Shown: positions 24,692 through 33,531, counted from the stretch's first letter. The stretch: DNA of 52,483 nt from Alicyclobacillus shizuokensis NBRC 103103 (GCF_001552255.1 NZ_BCQV01000034.1:1-52483); one strand, 5' to 3'. Notes: generated by a model not told the origin, from the sequence alone. Numbers and translations are program-made.

Positions 24692-25663
24692 ATGATCAAG
24701 ACTTATTTTTACAACCATCAAGATCAACGAATGTATCATGATGTGGACCTTTCGCGCCTGCAGGATTTGCTCGCCGATGAAAACAGCCTGTTATGGATAG
24801 ACCTCTACAACTGCACCCTGGACGAACTGAAGTGGGTGGCCGCCAAGTTTGATTTCCATCCCCTGGCCATTGAGGACTGTCTGCACGATTCGCCGCGGTC
24901 CAAGGTGGATCGGTATGATGAATATTATTTTTTTACGTTTCATGCCCTAAAGTACGATGAAGAGAGTGAACGCGAGGTTACCACGGAAGAACTCAATGTA
25001 TTCTTGGCGAAAAACTACATCGTCACCGTGCATCGGCATCCTGTTCAGCCTATCGGCCGGATTGCCGCTCAGTCGCTGCGGGATTCGTTCCACATGAACA
25101 AAGGACCGGATTTTCTGCTGTACTCGATTGTCGACGGCATAACCGATGAGTACTTTCCAATCATGGAGCGGATCTCCGCTCGTATCGACGAGTTGGAAGA
25201 TGAGATGTATGAGCACCCGGCCATGGAGATCACCGAGGAGTTTCTGTCTCTAAAACGAACCATTGTGCTGATTCGTCGGGTGGTGCAGCCCAAGAAGCGA
25301 ATCTTTCAAAACGTGGGTTCGGCGTACTCGTTCGCGGTGAAGGAAGAAAACATTCCTTACTATATGGACCTCACGGACCATCTCGAACGGATCTCAGACT
25401 CCATCGAGGTATTTGGCGACTTGGTTTCAGGCGCGTTGGACACGTATTCGTCTTTGGTTTCGGCAAAAACCAACGAGACGATGCGGGTGTTAACGGTCAT
25501 TACCACGGTGACCGCTACCCTGACGCTGATCACGGGCTACTTCGGCATGAACGTACCGATTCCGTTTCAAAGGCGCTGGCTGTCAACCGTAATCGTGACA
25601 GCCGGGCTCCTGGTCATTATCTGGATCATGATTCGCGCGTTCCGGCGGCGGAAGTGGATCTAG
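24692..25663 (+). CDS. corA: CorA-family magnesium/cobalt channel
   Basis: Pentameric divalent-cation channel of the cytoplasmic membrane. The long acidic cytosolic domain is followed by two C-terminal membrane segments, with the selectivity motif GYFGMN at the end of the first (near residues 286-291) and a basic tail RRRKWI. ATG 24692, with GAGGAGG nine bases upstream, is preferred over ATG 24656. 323 residues, normal length. Monocistronic, with its own promoter. Confidence 0.93.
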   Translation: MIKTYFYNHQDQRMYHDVDLSRLQDLLADENSLLWIDLYNCTLDELKWVAAKFDFHPLAIEDCLHDSPRSKVDRYDEYYFFTFHALKYDEESEREVTTEELNVFLAKNYIVTVHRHPVQPIGRIAAQSLRDSFHMNKGPDFLLYSIVDGITDEYFPIMERISARIDELEDEMYEHPAMEITEEFLSLKRTIVLIRRVVQPKKRIFQNVGSAYSFAVKEENIPYYMDLTDHLERISDSIEVFGDLVSGALDTYSSLVSAKTNETMRVLTVITTVTATLTLITGYFGMNVPIPFQRRWLSTVIVTAGLLVIIWIMIRAFRRRKWI

Positions 25664-25851
25664 CTCGTGTTCACTTTGAGGGTATCACGTTTTCGCTGAC
25701 TGCCATACTTGAAATAGTCGCTCCCGGCTCCTGGTGTCTGGAGTCGGTCTTTTTTGTGGGTTCTGTCGCTGCAGGGACGTAGCAGAGTTGCTTCCGGGAT
25801 TGTTTGGTTGCTAAAATATATGGCGAGAAAGTGTGGGAGTGGTGAACACAA

Positions 25852-26346
25852 ATGGATGCGGGGGCACACTGGATTCGCCAGTTCGAAGACATCATGTCTC
25901 GGTTTCAGCAGATAGCGCATGTACAGTCGCAGGTGAAAAAGTTCGGTTTGACGACCAGCGAAATGTTCATCTTGCGCTATCTGGACGCGTGTGGCCGAGC
26001 CAAGGCTTCGGATTTGGCCCGTGTCGTCGGGTTGAGCCCAGGCGCTATCACCCAGGTATGCGACGAGTTGGTGAAGTCGGGCTTTGTCGACAGGACGCGG
26101 TCTGAGGAAGATCGACGCGTGGTATACATCGCCATAACAAACCAAGGCAAGCAGAAGCTCGAACATATCCGATCCGTTCGCATTCAAAAGTGGCGCAGTA
26201 TCTTGGAGCAACTGGGGCCCGATGACGCGGCAACGCTGCTCCGCATCCTGCAACGTGTGGTCGATTTGATAGGAGATGCCGTGAAGGAGCATGAGCTGGA
26301 ACAAGATAGTGTACGCTCGGAGACGCCGGATCATCCATGCACGTGA
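25852..26346 (+). CDS. MarR-family transcriptional regulator
   Basis: A 164-residue winged-helix protein. The recognition region KASDLARVVGLSPGAITQVCDELVKSG and the wing DRTRSEEDRRVVYIAIT (D-x-R-S-x-x-D-R-R) are the MarR hallmarks. ATG 25852. The C-terminal 20 residues after the dimer helix are polar and may be disordered. A small Trp/Tyr-rich protein follows 120 bases downstream in the same direction. Ligand and targets unknown. Confidence 0.9.
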   Translation: MDAGAHWIRQFEDIMSRFQQIAHVQSQVKKFGLTTSEMFILRYLDACGRAKASDLARVVGLSPGAITQVCDELVKSGFVDRTRSEEDRRVVYIAITNQGKQKLEHIRSVRIQKWRSILEQLGPDDAATLLRILQRVVDLIGDAVKEHELEQDSVRSETPDHPCT

Positions 26347-26466
26347 TGTGCGCCGGATATGTTTTGGCCGGAGTGCATGGGTTCGGGTAACCCGATGGCC
26401 GTTTCCCGACATAGACTATAGGGAGACTGACCCATCGCTCGTCGCGATGGACGGGGGGCGCGGGGA

Positions 26467-26778
26467 ATGTGTGAGGTTCATCCGGGCTGGGGCGCCGGGC
26501 CCACGCCGGAACCCAATGAATGGGCACCTACCTGGAGTTATCCGTACTGGTACGGGCAGCCCGTGGAGCTGATGCCTTGGTGGCTACGCGCCCACGCTTA
26601 TGAACCCCATCGCCGGGGCGGGACAGCCGCCCGGTGGGCGCGAGCCGAGTCCCTCGCCAAGGCTCAGGCCGCCGCTGCCTATCCTGTGGGGGGGCCTTGG
26701 TATCCGCTTCCGGTGGTTCACCCACAATGGCTGGACCCATGGGGCATGCAGGTGTATCACGGGGTCTGGTGGCCGTGA
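26467..26778 (+). CDS. Small Trp/Tyr/Pro-rich protein of unknown function
   Basis: 103 residues with an unusual composition: many Trp, Tyr and Pro (WSYPYWYG, LMPWWLRAHAY, GGPWYPLPVVHPQW, and the end YHGVWWP). There is one Cys at position 2, and no signal peptide or membrane segment. ATG 26467 follows a G-rich stretch (GCGGGG). I recognise no family. Such composition is seen in spore-coat and surface proteins, so a coat role in a spore former is possible. It may equally be a spurious frame in GC-rich DNA; moderate confidence that it is real. Confidence 0.45.
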   Translation: MCEVHPGWGAGPTPEPNEWAPTWSYPYWYGQPVELMPWWLRAHAYEPHRRGGTAARWARAESLAKAQAAAAYPVGGPWYPLPVVHPQWLDPWGMQVYHGVWWP

Positions 26779-26875
26779 GGATGCAGGCCCTGACCGCGAC
26801 ATTGCGACTGGTGTGGCGTGCCAAGAAAGCGGTGGTGGCACAGCTTGGAGAGTACGGTCTCCTTCGTGGTTCTTA

Positions 26876-28252
26876 TCACGGGCTTGGTTGCAACAACCAG
26901 CTTGCCACGTAGCCAATGGCCCCTTCGGGCAGTTGAATCTTGTCCCATCCGTTGAACTCCTCGAGTTTCCAGACCATTTCTCCGGCTGTGGCTGACGCCA
27001 CCACCGCATAGTTGGTTCCCGGTCCCGAACGAACATTGATAGTCTGTCCGGTGACCACCATTTTGACCGCCCCTGGAGACGGAGGGGCTCCTCCCGTCGC
27101 GTTTGTGCTGTCGCCGGAAACAGCGGAATTTGCGCTAGTCGAGGTTGTGTTGTCATTTTGCTGCTGTGTGTCGGCGGTTGTTGTGGCTGAGCGAATGCGG
27201 GCTTTTGCGCCCATCCCGTCCGCTGGGCTCCAATGCTCTGTGATGTACGGGTCTTGCACCGGGTTCGCGACATGTGTTCCGTCGTCCAGCAGGTGCTTGG
27301 CGGCATAGCGAGCTTCCGCCGGATTGACAATCCAATAGCTAGCGTCATGGGGGATGTTGGGATCCGGGTTGTGGAACGACCCCGGCAAGGTTTCGGTGAC
27401 TATCGGGTACTGCTTGAAACTTGTCGCCTGGGTGGCCAGGTGTATCACTTGGGCCAAGCTCATGTCGGTGTCAATGGTCCCCCAAAACTCCCGAATCAAC
27501 TGCGGCAGACGCACGATATTGGCCGGATCCATGAGCTTATGGGAGAGTGCCTTCAAGAACTCTTGCTGTCGCTGAGTGCGCCCGATGTCGCCGAGTCGGT
27601 CGTGGCGGAAACGGACAAAACCCAGGGCTTGGGCGCCGCTGAGGGTTTGAACCCCAGGTTGGAGATTGATGACACCGTATTCTTTGTCGCCCGTACGGTA
27701 GTACATGCGCTCCGGGACATCAATTCGGATGCCGCCCAACGTGTCGATGATTTTCACCAGACCACCGAAGTGGGTGAGCGCATAATTGTCAATATGAACG
27801 TCTAACAGTTCACTGACCATTCGTTCCGTCAGGGCGGGTCCACCGAGCGAAAGAGCTTCGTTGATCTTGCCTTGCATGCCGTCGGGAAAGGTGATCTTCG
27901 TATCCCGCGGGATGGAGAGCATTTCAATTCGATGATGAGCTCGGTCGATGCTGCATAAAATCAACACGTCGGTGTTGCCATCCACCTCACCCGGGCGCGT
28001 ATCGGAACCGATGAGCAAGATGTTGGTTCTATCCGGATCTGCAGGAATTTTCGGTTGTTCCGCCACGTCCGTGTATTTCGAAGCGCTCGGGGCGGGAACA
28101 GTTTTTAACGGCCGGTGCAGCGCGTAATACGCCCCGCCGGCCACACCGACGCAGGCCGCCGCAGTGACGAGGACGATTGCGCGTTTCCACCGACCGGTCC
28201 CGCCCCGGCCGGTGGAATGGGGGGAATTGTGCCGCCGTGGACGGCCTGCCAT
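26876..28252 (-). CDS. LytR-CpsA-Psr (LCP) family protein with C-terminal SH3 domain
   Basis: Membrane-anchored ligase that attaches teichoic acid or capsule-type polymers to peptidoglycan. A basic N-terminus and a membrane helix (about 24-46, AIVLVTAAACVGVAGGAYYA) precede the LCP domain: NILLIGSDTRPGE, SIPRDTKI, INEALSLGG, GGIRIDVPE and the Arg pair of FVRFRHDRLGDIGRTQRQQ. After a Thr/Asn/Ser-rich linker (about 360-395), a bacterial SH3 domain follows (GQTINVRSGPGTNYAVV to the end), likely binding the wall. 458 residues; ATG 28252 with GGGAGAG upstream. Confidence 0.92.
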   Translation of the reverse strand: MAGRPRRHNSPHSTGRGGTGRWKRAIVLVTAAACVGVAGGAYYALHRPLKTVPAPSASKYTDVAEQPKIPADPDRTNILLIGSDTRPGEVDGNTDVLILCSIDRAHHRIEMLSIPRDTKITFPDGMQGKINEALSLGGPALTERMVSELLDVHIDNYALTHFGGLVKIIDTLGGIRIDVPERMYYRTGDKEYGVINLQPGVQTLSGAQALGFVRFRHDRLGDIGRTQRQQEFLKALSHKLMDPANIVRLPQLIREFWGTIDTDMSLAQVIHLATQATSFKQYPIVTETLPGSFHNPDPNIPHDASYWIVNPAEARYAAKHLLDDGTHVANPVQDPYITEHWSPADGMGAKARIRSATTTADTQQQNDNTTSTSANSAVSGDSTNATGGAPPSPGAVKMVVTGQTINVRSGPGTNYAVVASATAGEMVWKLEEFNGWDKIQLPEGAIGYVASWLLQPSP

Positions 28253-28338
28253 AATTCAGTCACTCTCCCAACATGACCAAAGTCGAGTATTGTCGAAACC
28301 GTATCCAATCCATATGATACACGACATAAAAAATTGAG

Positions 28339-28351
28339 TATTATGATAATA
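28339..28351. promoter_or_regulatory. AT-rich palindrome upstream of the LCP gene
   Basis: TATTATGATAATA, a 13-base palindrome around a central G, 87 bases before the LCP start in an AT-rich patch. It may be an operator or part of a promoter. Confidence 0.3.
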
Positions 28352-28409
28352 TGTCCTCAAATACGAACCCCATGATGCAGCAATGACGTCGGTGCGCTAC
28401 CTAGAACTG

Positions 28410-28434
28410 GTCCGACGGTCCAATACCGTCGGAC
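28410..28434 (-). terminator. Hairpin downstream of the zinc-ribbon gene
   Basis: A perfect 10-bp stem GTCCGACGGT / ACCGTCGGAC with loop CCAAT, 17 bases after the zinc-ribbon stop. There is no T tract, so terminator function is uncertain. Confidence 0.4.
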
Positions 28435-28450
28435 ATTGCTTCGGTTCCTG

Positions 28451-28654
28451 TCAATCGTGGTGTCCTTTCCAAGGCTCGTCCAGGACCTGATTACAGTTCG
28501 CGCAGACGTATCGATACGTCACATTGGTGGTCCGTCCCTCGACAGGTGAGGATGATTGAATGACGACGCTGGCGTCGAGTTGAACAATTTTCTCTTCCCG
28601 GAACCATGTGTGGTTGCAGTTCGGACAAGTGTGCACATGTCCGTGATGGGCCAT
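28451..28654 (-). CDS. Small zinc-ribbon protein
   Basis: 67 residues with two Cys-x2-Cys knuckles, TCPNCNHTW near the start and VCANCNQVLDE near the end, spaced like a single treble-clef zinc ribbon. ATG 28654 with GAGGTGA six bases upstream; the His-rich start HHGHVHT is notable. No DNA-binding or enzymatic motif beyond the ribbon. Function unknown; lies between the LCP gene and a divergent small membrane-protein gene. Confidence 0.7.
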   Translation of the reverse strand: MAHHGHVHTCPNCNHTWFREEKIVQLDASVVIQSSSPVEGRTTNVTYRYVCANCNQVLDEPWKGHHD

Positions 28655-28768
28655 TCTCACTCACCTCGCCCATGATTATATAGAAGGAACTGGCATTCAT
28701 GCAAACCAGTGTGGATGTGGAGAGCGCGCCGCCAGTCGACAGACCGCTTGGCCTCGCCCTATCCGTGT

Positions 28769-28774
28769 TATAAT
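28769..28774 (+). promoter_or_regulatory. Putative -10 before the small membrane protein and enoyl-CoA hydratase
   Basis: A perfect TATAAT at 28769-28774. TTGGCC at 28748 is only 15 bases upstream, so the -35 is doubtful. Confidence 0.4.
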
Positions 28775-28830
28775 GTGGGCAATGCTAGGGTACGGTTACT
28801 CGGATGGGTCACTGTGTGGGGAGGATGCTC

Positions 28831-29058
28831 TTGAATCCTTTTTTGCCCGATTGGATGTTTGCTGCCTTCGCCATTGGTGGCTGGGAGCTGTGTCGAACGT
28901 TGGGGCGAATGTTTCACATGATGGCGTTGATGACCCGTATCGGGGCTGCCATTGTCGGGGTGTGCGCGATGGTACTAGCTATTCGCTATGCGGTGCGGCT
29001 GCTGCGCAGAATCCGACACCCGGAGCAGCCGGACCCCGACGAATGGAAGCGGTATTGA
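28831..29058 (+). CDS. Small membrane protein
   Basis: 75 residues. A first amphipathic part (MNPFLPDWMFAAFAIGGWEL) is followed by a clear membrane helix (RIGAAIVGVCAMVLAIRYAV) and a basic then acidic tail. TTG 28831 lies six bases after GGGGAGG, the best ribosome-binding site; ATG 28804 and ATG 28825 are also in frame. No family recognised. Probably co-transcribed with the enoyl-CoA hydratase 77 bases downstream. Confidence 0.55.
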   Translation: MNPFLPDWMFAAFAIGGWELCRTLGRMFHMMALMTRIGAAIVGVCAMVLAIRYAVRLLRRIRHPEQPDPDEWKRY

Positions 29059-29135
29059 GCGGTCGGTACCTTCGTCTTTTTTGGCGCTTTGGGGAGAGAT
29101 GCGCGCGGCATACAGATCAGGGAGGGGAGATCAGA

Positions 29136-29912
29136 GTGGCTCGGGTACATATGGAAACGAGAGACGGTGTGGCGGTGTTGACGCTGGATAACCCGCCGCT
29201 CAACGTGCTGAGCACGGAGATGAGCGACAAAATCCGTGCGGCGGTAGCGCAGGTTGCGGTGGCAGAAGATGTGTTTGCCGTGGTCGTGACGGGGCAGGGT
29301 GAGCGGGCCTTCATGGCTGGCGCGGACATTAAAGAGTTTCCGCGGTATATGGAGCAGGGCATCGCCGAGGCCATGGCGCTGCAGTTCGACGACACGATGA
29401 ATCAGCTCTCTCGGTTGGGCAAGCCCACCGTGGCCGCGCTCAACGGTGTCACCCTCGGGGGCGGGTTGGAACTGGCCTTGGCGTGCGATTTTCGCATTGC
29501 CGAGCAACATGTCGAGCTGGGGTTCCCGGAGGTCAAGCTGGGGGTATTCCCCGGCGCAGGCGGGACGCAGCGCCTGCCCAGACTTATCGGGCCGTCACGG
29601 GCCAAGGAATTGATCTTGACGGGTCAGGCGATTGGTGCCGATACAGCCCTGCAAATAGGATTGGTCAATCAGGTTGTCCCGCGTGGCCAGGCCTGCGCTC
29701 GGGCGGTGGAGTTTTTGCAGGTGTTTCGGGAACGGAGTCAGGCCTCCCTGCGGCTGGCCAAGATGGCGATTGACCAAGGATTGGATGGTAGCCTGGAGAC
29801 CGGTTTGCGTCTGGAGGCCAAATTGTTTGGCCAAGTCTTTGAAACAGAGGATGCCCGGGAAGGGATCACGGCCTTTATCGAAAAGCGAAAACCGGCTTTT
29901 CGTCACCGATAG
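29136..29912 (+). CDS. Enoyl-CoA hydratase (crotonase)
   Basis: A 258-residue hydratase of beta-oxidation. The oxyanion loop is AFMAGADIKEF, and both catalytic glutamates are present, in GGGLELALACDF and GFPEVKLG, followed by FPGAGGTQRLPRL. This makes true hydratase activity likely, unlike the crotonase at 21429. GTG 29136 follows GGGAGGGGAGA; ATG 29151 is an alternative. The ending FIEKRKPAFRHR is standard. No other beta-oxidation genes adjoin. Confidence 0.9.
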   Translation: MARVHMETRDGVAVLTLDNPPLNVLSTEMSDKIRAAVAQVAVAEDVFAVVVTGQGERAFMAGADIKEFPRYMEQGIAEAMALQFDDTMNQLSRLGKPTVAALNGVTLGGGLELALACDFRIAEQHVELGFPEVKLGVFPGAGGTQRLPRLIGPSRAKELILTGQAIGADTALQIGLVNQVVPRGQACARAVEFLQVFRERSQASLRLAKMAIDQGLDGSLETGLRLEAKLFGQVFETEDAREGITAFIEKRKPAFRHR

Positions 29913-29966
29913 GCCGACGACAGGGCTGTGTGGACACATCGCCTCGCACGGCAGGGGAGTGAGAAT

Positions 29967-30248
29967 ATGGGCAGTCCCGCCGCATTTGCGCTGGGTGCTT
30001 GGTTTCTGCTCGGGTTACTGGCAATCGTGAGCTCGTTTGGAGTCGGTGCATTCCTCAACATGGTTTTGCGCCGCTGGTGGGTGTCCTTGTTCCTATATGG
30101 GTTGGTAACGGTGTATGTGCTGCTGAGAACGGGGGGGCGCATGGCAGCAACCGAATGGGGATTGTTTGCCGTGGGCTGGCTGGGCAGCCTGCTCGCTGCC
30201 TGGCTCGTACACGGGCTGAAAAAGCGCGGCTACCCACTTTTTTCCTAA
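29967..30248 (+). CDS. YuiB-family membrane protein
   Basis: 93 residues with three predicted membrane segments: AFALGAWFLLGLLAIVSSFG, WWVSLFLYGLVTVYVLL and WGLFAVGWLGSLLAAWLVHG. The pattern FGVGAFLNMVLR...LKKRGYPLF matches what I remember of Bacillus YuiB. ATG 29967 with AGGGGAGTGAG upstream. Function of the family is unknown. Convergent with ppa across a shared terminator. Confidence 0.7.
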   Translation: MGSPAAFALGAWFLLGLLAIVSSFGVGAFLNMVLRRWWVSLFLYGLVTVYVLLRTGGRMAATEWGLFAVGWLGSLLAAWLVHGLKKRGYPLFS

Positions 30249-30290
30249 TGCCCCCTGCATCTGTAGGCATGAGCGTATCCCACCTGGGCC

Positions 30291-30345
30291 ATGCTGTGAA
30301 AAAAAAAAAGACGAGCTGTCTCGCGTCGTCCTTTTTTCAGCATTC
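30291..30345. terminator. Bidirectional terminator between yuiB-like gene and ppa
   Basis: A run of 11 A, then GACGA, an 11-base loop, TCGTC, then CTTTTTTC; the outer flanks ATGCTG and AGCAT extend the symmetry. It gives a stem followed by a T tract on both strands. Confidence 0.8.
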
Positions 30346-30421
30346 GGTGCGGGACCCACCCCGTTTGAGGTTGGGTCCACAAGCAGCCGGGTCCAGACAT
30401 GTCCGAACGAGTCTTTGGCTG

Positions 30422-30913
30422 TTACTTTCCGTAGCGGGCCAACGCTTCTTGGAGAATGCGTTGCGCGTCGTCCGTACCCTTCCACCCCTCGATGTGGGTC
30501 TCCTTGCCCTCCAGGTCCTTGTACACTTGGAAGAAGTGGGCGATTTCTTTCAGGATGTGCGGAGGGATGTCTTCCAAGCTTTGCACCTGCGCGAAGCGCG
30601 GGTCCTGTGTGGCGACGCCGATGAGCTTTTCGTCCGGGCCCTTGTCATCCGCCATCAGCAGCACACCTACCACGCGCGTCTCAATCACGCAGCCTGGGAA
30701 GGTGGGATTGCTGACCAAGACGAGGGCATCGAGCGGATCGCCATCTTCGGCCAGGGTGTTTTGTATGTATCCGTAATCAGCCGGATAATGCATTGGGGAG
30801 TACAGAACGCGGTCAAGCCGGAAAACGCCGGCCTTTTTGTCGAATTCATACTTGTTTTGGCTGCCTCTGGGAATCTCGATCAGAACATCGACTTGAAAAG
30901 TTTCGTTGGCCAT
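30422..30913 (-). CDS. ppa: Inorganic pyrophosphatase (class I)
   Basis: Soluble Mg-dependent enzyme that hydrolyses pyrophosphate to phosphate. 163 residues. Motifs: VLIEIPRGSQNKYEFDK, YPADYGYI and the metal-binding EDGDPLDALVL, then DDKGPDEKLIGV and HFFQVYKDLEGK. ATG 30913 with AAGGGAGGT upstream. Many Bacillales use the manganese family II enzyme; a class I enzyme is a minor lineage clue. Divergent from the cation antiporter, with which it shares a palindromic promoter. Confidence 0.96.
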   Translation of the reverse strand: MANETFQVDVLIEIPRGSQNKYEFDKKAGVFRLDRVLYSPMHYPADYGYIQNTLAEDGDPLDALVLVSNPTFPGCVIETRVVGVLLMADDKGPDEKLIGVATQDPRFAQVQSLEDIPPHILKEIAHFFQVYKDLEGKETHIEGWKGTDDAQRILQEALARYGK

Positions 30914-30970
30914 CAGGTTTACCTCCCTTGCCGGGGGCGTGCACAAGCGGCGCCCGCCGATTCTCTTTAC

Positions 30971-30990
30971 CAATCCATTATAATGGATTG
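30971..30990. promoter_or_regulatory. Perfect 20-bp palindrome over divergent -10 elements of ppa and cax
   Basis: CAATCCATTATAATGGATTG is a perfect 20-bp inverted repeat. Its centre gives TATAAT on both strands (plus 30979-30984, minus 30982-30977). For ppa, TTTCCA 17 bases upstream may be the -35; no good -35 is seen for the antiporter. A dimeric regulator here would control both genes. Confidence 0.6.
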
Positions 30991-31083
30991 TATGCGAGGT
31001 GGAAACTGAAGCGGGACGAGTGTGCGAGATCGGCGGGCGCCCGGAGCGTCTGTGCATCCACGTAATCAGGGGGTTGCGGAAAA

Positions 31084-32145
31084 TTGAACAAATGGATCTG
31101 GCCAGTCACGGCCGTCCTCGTCGGGGCGAGTGCCGTTGTGCATTATGTGCACGCGGCCGCCATCTGGGTTTTCCTGCTTTCGTGTTTGAGCATCATTCCC
31201 TTGGCCGGCATCATGGGCAGGTCAACCGAGTCCATCGCCGCCCATGCCGGTCCACGCCTGGGCGGGCTGTTGTCGGCCACGTTTGGGAACGCGGTGGAAC
31301 TTATCATCGGTGTAATGGCCATTAAGGACGGGCTGGTGGATTTGGTCAAAGCGTCCATCACGGGGTCCATCCTGGGCAACTTGTTGTTCGTATTGGGTGT
31401 CAGCTTCTTTGTCGGCGGTATTCGCCACCCGATTCAGCGGTTTAACATTCGGGCGGCCCGCAGCAACTCCTCGATGTTGGTGGCGAGCATCGGCGTGGCG
31501 TACATCGTACCGGCGATTTTTGCCACGGGCACCCGCGGCTCGCATATCCTTTTGTCGAGCGTCGTCGCCGCCACATTGTTCGTACTGTACATAGGTGGGC
31601 TGTACTTCTCGCTGATCACGCACCGGGACCTATTTGAGTCCATCAACACGGTTGCGGCCAATTCAGAGGAGGACGAGCCGTGGCGGCTGTGGCCGGCCGT
31701 GTTGATCTTGTTCCTGACTACCATTTTGGTCAGCTTTGAGAGCGAGTGGCTGGTGGACACCGTGAAAGAGGTCGGCCATACGTTTGGCTGGAGCGAACTG
31801 TTCCTCGGTGTCATTGTCGTGGCGATTGTCGGCAACGCCGCCGAGCACGCCTCGGCCGTACTCATGGCGTGGAAAAACCGGATGGACCTCTCGCTCGAGA
31901 TTGCGGTGGGCAGCAGTCTGCAGGTAGCCATGTTTGTGGCGCCGGTCCTGTTTGCTGCCAGCCTTCTTCTGGGTCATCCCATGTACTTGGTGTTCAGTTG
32001 GCCGGAGTTGGCCTGTCTGGGAGCCGGAGCGCTCCTCATTGCTATTCTCATGATGGACGGGGAATCGAACTGGCTGGAAGGGGCGTTGGCGTTGTCTGCG
32101 TACGTCATCATGGCGGTCGGGTTCTACTCGTTGCCAAGCCCCTGA
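31084..32145 (+). CDS. Calcium/proton antiporter (CaxA/ChaA-type)
   Basis: Cation/H+ exchanger of the cytoplasmic membrane, 353 residues with about 11 hydrophobic segments. The two alpha repeats carry the signature acid residues: GNAVELIIGVMAI in the first half and GNAAEHASAVLMA in the second. A short acidic loop (NSEEDEPW) separates the halves. TTG start at 31084 after GGGGG. Expected to export Ca2+. Confidence 0.92.
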   Translation: MNKWIWPVTAVLVGASAVVHYVHAAAIWVFLLSCLSIIPLAGIMGRSTESIAAHAGPRLGGLLSATFGNAVELIIGVMAIKDGLVDLVKASITGSILGNLLFVLGVSFFVGGIRHPIQRFNIRAARSNSSMLVASIGVAYIVPAIFATGTRGSHILLSSVVAATLFVLYIGGLYFSLITHRDLFESINTVAANSEEDEPWRLWPAVLILFLTTILVSFESEWLVDTVKEVGHTFGWSELFLGVIVVAIVGNAAEHASAVLMAWKNRMDLSLEIAVGSSLQVAMFVAPVLFAASLLLGHPMYLVFSWPELACLGAGALLIAILMMDGESNWLEGALALSAYVIMAVGFYSLPSP

Positions 32146-32209
32146 AGGGCGGCCCGTGCACGTGGGCCCGACCGTTGAGGCCGGTACGGGGGCGCGTGCC
32201 GGGCCTAGC

Positions 32210-33445
32210 TCAGCTCATCTGCTTCGGCAGGTACCCATGTTCATGCAACGATTTCAGTATCGCCTCGATGTGCGTCTGGTCCCGCGTCTCCAGGTCGATG
32301 TCAACCTCTGTCTGGCCGAGCGCGATGCGCGTACCGACACGGTGGTGATGAATGCTCAGCACGTTGGCCCCTAGACCGGCAAACACGTCCAACAGGCTGC
32401 GCAGCGCGCCAGGCTTGTCTGCGAGCGTCACGGACAGCCGCACAAACCGGCCGGACTCGACCAGTCCATGTTCTATGATGCGCGAGAGCATAGTCACGTC
32501 CACGTTTCCCCCCGACACAATGACCACGGTATCTCCCATGTCCGTCGGCAGCTTGCTGTAGGCGACGGCGGCCACCGCGGCCGCGGCGGCGCCCTCTGCC
32601 ACGACCTTGGAGCGCTCCAGGAGTAACACCATGCAGCGGGCAATCTGTTCCTCTTCGACGGTGATCACGTCATCCAACAACCGAGCGACCAGCCTGTAGG
32701 GAAGGCGCCCGGGTTCCGCGACTGCGATCCCGTCCGCAATCGTGGGCGCCACCTGTACCGTCGTGCGCCTGCCGGCGTCCAGGGATGCCCGAAAGGCCGG
32801 TGCGGAGGCCGCCTCAACCCCGATGACACGGATATCGGGTCGCAACGACTTGACCGCCACCGCGATGCCGGCCGCAAGTCCGCCGCCTCCAATCGGAACC
32901 ACGATAGCGGAAGCGCTGGGAACCTGCTCGAGCACCTCCAGCGCAATCGTCCCCTGGCCGGCTATCACGGCCGCATCGTCAAAGGCGTGAACGAATGTGG
33001 CGCCCCGCAGGGACTGCAATTCGCAGGCGCGGACGTACGCCTCGTCGTAGGTGGCTCCCGCCAATACCACCTCCGCGCCGTAGCGGCGGGTGGCGGCCAC
33101 CTTGGCTAGGCTGGCTGATTCGGGCATGACGATGGTGCAAGGGACGTTGTGTGCTCGAGCGGCATACGCCACTCCTTGCGCGTGGTTCCCGGCCGAGGCC
33201 GCAATAACGCCGCGGCGACGCTGTTCACCAGCTAGCAGGGCAATCTTGTTGTAGGCGCCGCGCAGCTTGAATGATCCGGTTGTTTGCAGATTTTCCAGCT
33301 TGAGAAAGACGCGGTTGCCGCACATCTCCGAGAAGGTCTGCGAGAGGTCGACTGGGGTCGTTTGGATGACGCCGGACAGCCGCCTTCGCGCGGCTTGAAT
33401 CTGGGCGAGATCAGGCGCTTGGTGATTCTGTGGTGTGGTCTGCAA
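32210..33445 (-). CDS. ilvA: Threonine ammonia-lyase with C-terminal ACT domain
   Basis: PLP enzyme that converts threonine to 2-oxobutanoate, the first step to isoleucine. The PLP lysine is Lys60 in TGSFKLRGAYNK; SAGNHAQGVAY and the phosphate loop VPIGGGGLAAG are present. 411 residues, with one ACT domain at the end (about 335-411, RLSVTLADKPGALRSLLDVF). This is the single-ACT form common in Bacillota, between biodegradative TdcB and two-ACT IlvA. TTG start at 33445 behind AAAAGGGG. Divergent from hisC. Confidence 0.92.
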   Translation of the reverse strand: MQTTPQNHQAPDLAQIQAARRRLSGVIQTTPVDLSQTFSEMCGNRVFLKLENLQTTGSFKLRGAYNKIALLAGEQRRRGVIAASAGNHAQGVAYAARAHNVPCTIVMPESASLAKVAATRRYGAEVVLAGATYDEAYVRACELQSLRGATFVHAFDDAAVIAGQGTIALEVLEQVPSASAIVVPIGGGGLAAGIAVAVKSLRPDIRVIGVEAASAPAFRASLDAGRRTTVQVAPTIADGIAVAEPGRLPYRLVARLLDDVITVEEEQIARCMVLLLERSKVVAEGAAAAAVAAVAYSKLPTDMGDTVVIVSGGNVDVTMLSRIIEHGLVESGRFVRLSVTLADKPGALRSLLDVFAGLGANVLSIHHHRVGTRIALGQTEVDIDLETRDQTHIEAILKSLHEHGYLPKQMS

Positions 33446-33501
33446 GGTGACAGCCCCTTTTTTCCCACCGCTTGCCCGGCTGTCGGCTGGGCATGCGCAG
33501 A

Positions 33502-33531
33502 TTGTCGTCGTTTTTCCAGGTGTGATAGAAT
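33502..33531 (+). promoter_or_regulatory. Putative promoter of hisC
   Basis: TTGTCG (33502-33507), 18-base spacer, TAGAAT (33526-33531), in the 149-bp region divergent from ilvA. Confidence 0.4.

Noticed and set aside
25660-26412. 250-codon minus-strand frame opposite the MarR gene
   Set aside because: No recognisable domain; the plus-strand MarR domain is unambiguous.
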